From contig DIZC01000052.1 in the NCBI GenBank assembly GCA_002429315.1, forward strand, positions 1 to 64,000: 64,000 bases of DNA, given 5' to 3'. The stretch is from Alphaproteobacteria bacterium UBA6038 (lineage in GTDB: Bacteria; Pseudomonadota; Alphaproteobacteria; Micropepsales; Micropepsaceae). Below are positions 58,379-64,000 of this stretch, in pieces. Under the pieces are notes generated by a model. It was not told the DNA's origin, did no database searches, and saw nothing but the letters and a program-made list of their open reading frames with translations. The translations under genes and the position numbers were made by a program. Each line of letters starts with the position of its first letter. The first letter of the stretch is position 1.

Positions 58379-58406
58379 CGCGGCTACCAGATTTGTCACA
58401 GGTGCA

Positions 58407-59843
58407 ATGAGCGAAGGTCGGCGAAGGGAAGCGGGAGAACGGAAAGTCTTTGCGGGCCCGCGCGTCCGGCACCTGCGGCTGTCGCTCGGCCTGAGCCAGA
58501 CCGGGATGGCCCGCGATCTGGGTATTTCGGCAAGTTACCTGAATCTGGTGGAACGCAATCAGCGTCCCCTGACTACCCAGCTGGTGCTCAAGCTCGTCGC
58601 CATTTACGACCTCGATCTGAGGGAGCTGCACGGGGACAAGGAAGCCGAGCGGGTCGCGGAGCTGACGGAGATTTTCTCCGATCCGGTGTTCGGCAAGATG
58701 CCGTCCACCACGGTGATTGGCGAACTCGTGAACGGCTACCCGGACGTCACCTCGGCCTTCGTGTCGCTCTATAGCGCCTACCGCAGCGCGCTGACCCGGC
58801 CGGAAGGTCAGGCGGACGAGGGTGGACAGGCGGCGCACCACGACACGCGCTATCCGGTCGAGGAGGTGCGCAGCTACTTCCAGTCCCGCAACAACTACAT
58901 CGCCTCACTCGATCTGGCGGCCGAAGCGTTTCATGCGTCGCTCAACGCGGGTGACGACCTGTTTCCTGCGCTCCAGGGGCATTTGCGCGACACGCACCAG
59001 ATTCGCGTGACCGTGCTGCCGGTCCACGCCATGCCGGATGCGCAGCGGCGTTACGATCGGCACAATCGGCGCATCTTCCTCTCCGAGCTGTTGCCGGCGC
59101 AAAGCCGCATCTTCCAGACGGCGGCGCAGATCGCGCTGCTCACCTACTCCGACGATATCGAGCGGCTGGTTGCCGAGGCGATGACTGCCGACCCGGAAGT
59201 GAACCAGCTGCTGCGCATCGCGCTCGCCAATTATTTCGCCGGTGCGCTGATGATGCCGTACGGCCGGTTCGTCGAGGCCGCCACCTCCGTGCGCTACGAT
59301 CTCGACATTCTGGCGGGGCGTTTCGCTGCCACCGTCGAGCAGGTGGCGCACCGCCTCACCACCCTGCAGCGAAGCGAGCGGCGCGGGGTGCCATTCTTCT
59401 TCCTGCGGCTCGATAATGCCGGCAATGTGCTGAAGCGCATTTCGGCGGGCGGATTTCCCTTCGCCCGCTTTGGCGGCATCTGTCCACGCTGGCGCGTGTA
59501 CGACGCCTTTGCCACGCCGGGCGAAACGCTGGTGCAGCATATCGCGCTGCCGGATGGTGCGCGCTATCTCACCATCTCCCGTACGGTCGAATCCGTACGG
59601 CCGCGGCACCCGCTGGGCATGCGCCGGCTTGTGATGTGCATCGGCTGCGAGATCGGCCATGCCAAGGCGCTGGTGTATGGGGACGGACTCGATCTACGCG
59701 GAGTCGAGACCGCGACGCCGACCGGCGTGACGTGCCGCGTATGCGAGCGGGCAAACTGCCCCACCCGCGCGGTCCCCTCGATGACGCAGCCTTTGAAGCT
59801 GGATGCCGGGCGAAAAGGCTTTTGGCCGTTCGAATTTGCGTGA
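58407..59843 (+). CDS. RamB/PccR/ScfR-type transcriptional regulator
   Basis: This 478-residue protein has an N-terminal XRE-type helix-turn-helix (HLRLSLGLSQTGMARDLGIS), a middle IrrE-like region without an HExxH motif, and a C-terminal cysteine-rich DUF2083-type region (CIGCEIGH, CRVCERANCPTRA). Such short-chain fatty acyl regulators control glyoxylate-cycle or propionyl-CoA genes. It diverges from aceBA and precedes a biotin-dependent acyl-CoA carboxylase, so it probably senses an acyl-CoA state and controls both. ATG 58407 is chosen; a frame to 58356 exists. Confidence 0.88.
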   Translation: MSEGRRREAGERKVFAGPRVRHLRLSLGLSQTGMARDLGISASYLNLVERNQRPLTTQLVLKLVAIYDLDLRELHGDKEAERVAELTEIFSDPVFGKMPSTTVIGELVNGYPDVTSAFVSLYSAYRSALTRPEGQADEGGQAAHHDTRYPVEEVRSYFQSRNNYIASLDLAAEAFHASLNAGDDLFPALQGHLRDTHQIRVTVLPVHAMPDAQRRYDRHNRRIFLSELLPAQSRIFQTAAQIALLTYSDDIERLVAEAMTADPEVNQLLRIALANYFAGALMMPYGRFVEAATSVRYDLDILAGRFAATVEQVAHRLTTLQRSERRGVPFFFLRLDNAGNVLKRISAGGFPFARFGGICPRWRVYDAFATPGETLVQHIALPDGARYLTISRTVESVRPRHPLGMRRLVMCIGCEIGHAKALVYGDGLDLRGVETATPTGVTCRVCERANCPTRAVPSMTQPLKLDAGRKGFWPFEFA

Positions 59844-59899
59844 AAGAATAAGTTTCCCAACTGCGGCGCAAAGCGGTGCCGCCGCGATCAGGATCGAAG

Positions 59900-62800
59900 A
59901 TGCTTAAGAGGCTGTTGATTGCCAATCGCGGCGAAGTGGCGATCCGGATTGCGTGGAGCGCCGCCGAATTGGGCATCGGTACGGTTGCCATATTTTCGGA
60001 GGACGATGCAGCGGCCCTGCACACCCGCATGGCCGACGCGGCTCGGCCGCTTCGCGGGACGGGACCATCCGCTTATCTCGACGCAGCCCAGATCATCTCG
60101 GTCGCCCGGGAAGCCGGCTGTAAGGCCGTGCATCCGGGCTACGGCTTCCTGAGCGAGAACGCCGAATTTGCGCGCGCCTGCGCGGACGGCAGGCTCATGT
60201 TTGTCGGCCCCACACCAGAAACCTTGGCCGCCTTCGGCGACAAGGCGCGCGCCCGCGAGATCGCGAAAGGCTGCGACGTGCCGGTGCTGCCGGGCACCGG
60301 CACGATTTCGCTGAAGGAGGCCGGCGCGTTTCTGCGCGCGCACGGCGCCATCATGCTGAAAGCAGTCGCCGGCGGCGGCGGGCGCGGCATGCGTCTCGTG
60401 CAGAGCGCAGCGGAGCTTGAGCCGGCGTTTGCGCGCTGCGCTTCCGAAGCGAAGAGCGCCTTCGGCAGCGACGCGGTTTACGCCGAAGCCTACATGCCCA
60501 GCGCGCGCCATATCGAAGTGCAGGTCGTGGGAGACGGCGCGGCCGTTTCGCATTTGTGGGATCGCGATTGCAGCATCCAGCGCCAGCGGCAGAAGCTGAT
60601 CGAGATCGCACCGGCAGTCACAGTGCCGGACGATATCCGTGCAGCCCTGCTCGATGCCGCGGTGAAGATCGCGTCGGCGGTGGAATACAAGAATCTCGGC
60701 ACGATCGAATTCCTGGTCGATGCGGAAAACGAGCGGTTTGCCTTCATCGAAGCCAATGCGCGCCTTCAGGTCGAGCACACCATCACCGAAGAGGTCCTGG
60801 GGCTCGATCTGGTGCGCATCCAGCTCGAGATTGCGGGCGGTGCCAACCTCGCCGAACTGCATCTGAAGCAAGCCGAAGTGCCGCCCCCCCGAGGCGTGGC
60901 GCTCGAGGCGCGCGTCAACATGGAAACCATGCACGCGGACGGCAGCGCGCGTTCGGGCGGCGGCGTCATCGACATTTACGAAGCGCCGTCCGGGCGCGGC
61001 ATCCGGGTGGACGGGTTCGGCTATGCCGGGTATCGCACCAGCACGCGGTTCGATTCGTTGCTCGCGAAGCTCATCGTGCATACGCCGTCGCCGCGCCTGG
61101 CGGATGCCGTAAGCAAAGCGTATCGGGCCCTGAGCGAGTTCCGTGTCGTCGGCGTGCCGACGAACATTGCATTCTTGCAAACGGTCCTGCGGCACCACGC
61201 CTTCGAGTCCGGTGCCTTCCACACCCGAACGGTGGAAGACAATCTCGCCGCGTTGTTGCCGGAAACGGATGCACATAAGGCGCTGTTTGTCACGCCGGAG
61301 CGCACGCCAGCTCGCGCCGGCGTTCGCGTCACGGGCGCCGACCCATTGGCCGTCTTGCATCACGGCAAAACCGAGTCACAGCATCACATCGCGCACTCCA
61401 CCGCATTGAAGCCGCCTGACGGCATGACGCCCCTGCTGGCGCCGTTGCAGGGCACCATCGTCAACCTTGCCGTGACCGAAGGGGCGACGGTGCGCGCGGG
61501 CGAGCCCGTGCTGGTGATGGAAGCGATGAAGATGGAGCACGTCATCGAGGCAAATGTCGGCGGCGTGTTGCGCGAATTCGCCGTCGAGCCAGGCGACACT
61601 GTGTTCGAAGATGCGCCGCTCGCGTTCATCGAGGAAGCGGACGTCGGCAGCACCGCGCGTCACGAGAATGAAACCATCGACCCCGATGAAATTCGCCCGG
61701 ATCTCGCCGAGCTCTACAAACGCCGCGAATACACGCTGGACCGCGCGCGCTCCGAGGCGGTGGCGCGCCGGCGCCAGACGGGCCAGCGCACCGCGCGCGA
61801 GAACATCGAAGATCTCTGCGATCCCGGCTCGTTCGTGGAATACGCCTCGCTGGTCGTGGCCGGCCGCTTGCGCCGCAACACGATGCAGGAGCTGATCGAG
61901 CGCACGCCGGGCGACGGGTTGGTGATGGGCCTAGGGCGTGTCAACGGCGACAAATTTTCGGACGAGCAGGCCCGCATCGTCGCGATGGCGTATGACTACA
62001 CCGTGCTCGCCGGCACCCAGGGACTTCGCAACCATCAGAAGAAGGATCGGCTGCTGCAGCTCGCGGAGAAGTGGCGCATTCCCGTCGTGTTCTTCACCGA
62101 AGGCGGCGGCGGGCGGCCGGGCGATACCGATGCGCAAAGCGCCGGCGGCCTCAACACCACGACGTTCATGCAGTTCGCGCGGCTTTCGGGCCTCGTGCCG
62201 CTCGTCGGCATCAACTCCGGGTACTGCTTTGCGGGGAACGCTGCGCTGCTCGGCTGCTGCGACGTAATCATCGCCACGAAGAACTCCTCCATCGGCATGG
62301 GCGGCCCGGCGATGATCGAAGGCGGCGGCTTGGGCGTGTTCCACCCGAAAGAAGTTGGACCGGTGTCGGTGCAATCGCCAAACGGCGTGATCGATATTGT
62401 CGTCGAAGACGAGGCCGAGGGCGTGGCGGTCGCGAAGAAGTATCTCTCGTACTTTCAGGGCGCGCTGCCGGACTCGTCATGCGCCGATCAGCGCGTCCTA
62501 CGGCGACTCGTGCCCGAGAACCGCCTGCGCGTCTATGACGTCCGCAGGGTGATCGAGACATTGGCCGACGACGGCTCGGTGCTTGAGATTCGGCGCGAGT
62601 TCGGCATCGGCATGATCGTGGCGCTGGCGCGCATCGAAGGCCGGCCGATCGGGATTGTCGCCAACAACCCGAAGCATCTCGGCGGCGCCATCGACCGGGA
62701 CGGCTCCGACAAGGCCGCACGCTTCATGCAGCTGTGCGATGCCTATGACATCCCGATCCTCATGTTGTGCGACACGCCCGGCAACATGGTTGGACCCGAG

Positions 62801-63247
62801 GCCGAGAAGGACGCCATGGTGCGCCACAATTCGCGGCTGTTCGTGATTGGCGCGAACGTCAGCGTTCCCCTGTTCACGGTCATCCTGCGCAAAGGTTACG
62901 GACTCGGGGCGCAAGGCATGGCCGGCGCCAGCTTCGTGGCGCCGTTCTTTACCGTGTCGTGGCCGACCGGCGAATTCGGCGGCATGGGATTGGAGGGCGC
63001 GGTGAAGCTCGGCTACCGCAACGAGCTGGCGGCGATCTCCGATCCCGCCGAACGCAAAGCCAAATACGAGGAGATGGTCGCCCGCTCCTATGAGCGCGGC
63101 AAGGCGCTCTCCGCCGCCACACTGTTCGAATTCGACGAGGTGATCGATCCGGCGGAAACCCGCAAATGGATCATGGCGGCGTTGCGCTCGGTGCCGCCGC
63201 CCCCCAGGCGGGCCGGTAAAAAGCTGCCATGGATCGACGCCTGGTGA
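59900..63247 (+). CDS. Single-chain biotin-dependent acyl-CoA carboxylase
   Basis: This 1115-residue protein joins biotin carboxylase (about 1-450; HPGYGFLSENAEF, GGGGRGMR, NARLQVEHTITEE), a biotinyl carrier domain with EAMKMEH (biotin Lys about 544), and a full carboxyltransferase (about 590-1115; SIGMGGPAMIEGGGLG, GLGAQGMAGASF). This layout matches the single-polypeptide long-chain acyl-CoA carboxylases (LCC) known from mycobacteria and others. Substrate is not fixed by sequence; acetyl-, propionyl- or longer acyl-CoA are possible. It starts 56 bases after the regulator gene. Confidence 0.9.
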   Translation: MLKRLLIANRGEVAIRIAWSAAELGIGTVAIFSEDDAAALHTRMADAARPLRGTGPSAYLDAAQIISVAREAGCKAVHPGYGFLSENAEFARACADGRLMFVGPTPETLAAFGDKARAREIAKGCDVPVLPGTGTISLKEAGAFLRAHGAIMLKAVAGGGGRGMRLVQSAAELEPAFARCASEAKSAFGSDAVYAEAYMPSARHIEVQVVGDGAAVSHLWDRDCSIQRQRQKLIEIAPAVTVPDDIRAALLDAAVKIASAVEYKNLGTIEFLVDAENERFAFIEANARLQVEHTITEEVLGLDLVRIQLEIAGGANLAELHLKQAEVPPPRGVALEARVNMETMHADGSARSGGGVIDIYEAPSGRGIRVDGFGYAGYRTSTRFDSLLAKLIVHTPSPRLADAVSKAYRALSEFRVVGVPTNIAFLQTVLRHHAFESGAFHTRTVEDNLAALLPETDAHKALFVTPERTPARAGVRVTGADPLAVLHHGKTESQHHIAHSTALKPPDGMTPLLAPLQGTIVNLAVTEGATVRAGEPVLVMEAMKMEHVIEANVGGVLREFAVEPGDTVFEDAPLAFIEEADVGSTARHENETIDPDEIRPDLAELYKRREYTLDRARSEAVARRRQTGQRTARENIEDLCDPGSFVEYASLVVAGRLRRNTMQELIERTPGDGLVMGLGRVNGDKFSDEQARIVAMAYDYTVLAGTQGLRNHQKKDRLLQLAEKWRIPVVFFTEGGGGRPGDTDAQSAGGLNTTTFMQFARLSGLVPLVGINSGYCFAGNAALLGCCDVIIATKNSSIGMGGPAMIEGGGLGVFHPKEVGPVSVQSPNGVIDIVVEDEAEGVAVAKKYLSYFQGALPDSSCADQRVLRRLVPENRLRVYDVRRVIETLADDGSVLEIRREFGIGMIVALARIEGRPIGIVANNPKHLGGAIDRDGSDKAARFMQLCDAYDIPILMLCDTPGNMVGPEAEKDAMVRHNSRLFVIGANVSVPLFTVILRKGYGLGAQGMAGASFVAPFFTVSWPTGEFGGMGLEGAVKLGYRNELAAISDPAERKAKYEEMVARSYERGKALSAATLFEFDEVIDPAETRKWIMAALRSVPPPPRRAGKKLPWIDAW

Positions 63248-63253
63248 GGGCCG

Positions 63254-64000
63254 TCAACGCGCCTTTGCACCCGGGTGCGGCTGGGTTTCGCCCACGAATT
63301 CCACCGGCGTTCTCTTCTTGACGGCTTTGCCGAGCGCCGCCGCATCCCAGTTGGTCAGGCGGACGCAGCCATGCGACGCCGTCTTGCCGACCAGCTCGGG
63401 ATCGGGCGTGCCGTGGATTCCATAGGTCTCTATGCTGAGCGAAATCCACGTCGTGCCGACGGGATTGTTCGGTCCCGGAGCAACGGTTAGGCGACCCAGC
63501 GATTTGGGACCGAACGTCAGCCTGCCCGGCTCATAATTGTACGTGGGATTGGACGCGACCGCGACGACCGTGGCCGTTCCGCTCGGAGCCGGTCGTTCGG
63601 TGCTGCCGACGGTCGCAGGAAAAGCCCCGACAATCTTTCCCGAGGCATCGTAGGCGCGCACCTGATTGGCCGACTTGTCCACTTCGACCCGCACCACCGC
63701 CGGAAGCGCGCCGGTGCCGGGGCGCGCCACGAGAAGGGAGGTGCCGGGCGTGACGAAATTCGCCTTCGGATTGAGGTCCCGCAGCAGTTGCGGGCTCATG
63801 TGGAATTTCTCCGCGAGCATCTCCTGCGGATCGCCGTACCCGACGGCTTTCAGCTTCGCCAAATCTTTCAGCTGCTTCGGCACGCGCCCGAGGAACGGTC
63901 CCTTCTCGTCTTCGGCGGCGATGGTGTAGAGCTGCATCACCGGCTGCCCGTCGGCGCCCGTGAGCGCGTTCAGCAGCGCGGAATCCAGCTGTTGGGAGTT
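63254..64000 (-). CDS. L,D-transpeptidase (YkuD), N-terminus beyond the window
   Basis: 248 residues are visible in an open frame that continues past the right edge; the true start is outside. A LysM- or peptidoglycan-binding-like segment (EMLAEKFHMSPQLLRDLNP) precedes the YkuD domain with ETYGIHGT and the catalytic SHGCVRL (Cys nucleophile). It forms 3,3 cross-links in peptidoglycan or attaches lipoproteins to it. It converges on the carboxylase gene with a 6-base gap. Confidence 0.93.
   Translation of the reverse strand, partial: NSQQLDSALLNALTGADGQPVMQLYTIAAEDEKGPFLGRVPKQLKDLAKLKAVGYGDPQEMLAEKFHMSPQLLRDLNPKANFVTPGTSLLVARPGTGALPAVVRVEVDKSANQVRAYDASGKIVGAFPATVGSTERPAPSGTATVVAVASNPTYNYEPGRLTFGPKSLGRLTVAPGPNNPVGTTWISLSIETYGIHGTPDPELVGKTASHGCVRLTNWDAAALGKAVKKRTPVEFVGETQPHPGAKAR

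Noticed and set aside
59888..61363. 491-aa minus-strand open frame
   Set aside because: Antisense to the biotin carboxylase domain.

Overview
The window is chromosomal DNA from a GC-rich, aerobic, hopanoid-making alphaproteobacterium. The order is most likely Rhizobiales-like or Micropepsales/Rhodospirillales-like. The evidence is a gcrA cell-cycle regulator, a petABC bc1 operon, an argD/argF/hslO neighbourhood, a BatA/DUF4159/MoxR operon, and REP-type palindromes of the GGCCGGG-n5-CCCGGCC kind. Genes are tightly packed with many 4-bp ATGA/GTGA overlaps. Cytochrome b and c1 are separate genes, not the fused fbcH of Bradyrhizobium. No tRNA, rRNA, CRISPR array or complete insertion sequence was seen.

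Layout. 1-702 has no convincing gene but holds tandem and palindromic repeats. 703-7443 (minus) is a moxR-DUF58-BatA/DUF4159-VWA membrane operon. 7601-11160 (plus) is DUF1285, a NUDIX CoA pyrophosphatase, DUF6111, CCA tRNA nucleotidyltransferase and a PP2C-like protein. 11103-14030 (minus) is a TerC/YjbE transporter, hemF and a BNR/sialidase-like propeller. 14266-16927 is the cytochrome bc1 complex. 16955-19499 is methylthioadenosine/adenine salvage (mtnP, apt, mtnA), followed by gcrA on the other strand. 19954-20567 is repeat-rich intergenic DNA. 20568-23681 is a single-chain ISP/IIG-type restriction-modification enzyme with a low-GC specificity region. 23748-25839 is DUF2283, DUF1345 and a GloVer-repeat secreted protein. 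25963-32462 is argD-argF-hslO, but with a reverse transcriptase of the antiphage (UG/DRT-like) type plus a VapBC toxin-antitoxin pair wedged between argD and argF.

32578-35842 encodes a GT4 glycosyltransferase and a glycogen-debranching-type glucosidase. 35900-54984 is a large hopanoid locus: hpnI, hpnJ, a 73-aa orphan, hpnL, hpnA, hpnB, hpnC, hpnD, hpnE, shc, a VOC protein, hpnG, hpnH, ispH, ispA, hpnM, an MlaC-like hpnM relative, and hpnN. It covers the route from isoprenoid precursors (IspH, IspA) through squalene (HpnC/D/E), cyclization (Shc), adenosylhopane (HpnH) and ribosylhopane (HpnG) to sugar and cyclitol head groups (HpnI/J), and on to outer-membrane transport (HpnN/HpnM). The deacetylase hpnK, which normally acts between HpnI and HpnJ, is not in the cluster.

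55090-63247 is a C2/acyl-CoA module: glyoxylate-shunt genes aceB-aceA plus a 91-aa protein, diverging from a RamB/PccR/ScfR-type regulator and a 1115-aa single-chain biotin-dependent acyl-CoA carboxylase. Candidate operators lie in the shared intergenic region. The window ends inside an L,D-transpeptidase gene.

The most unusual region is 27139-29600. It is a compact defence-like cassette (RT plus VapBC) inserted within a few bases of the argD stop codon, with a leaderless-looking, palindrome-controlled antitoxin promoter at its far edge. With the restriction-modification gene about 3.5 kb away, it forms a small split defence region.
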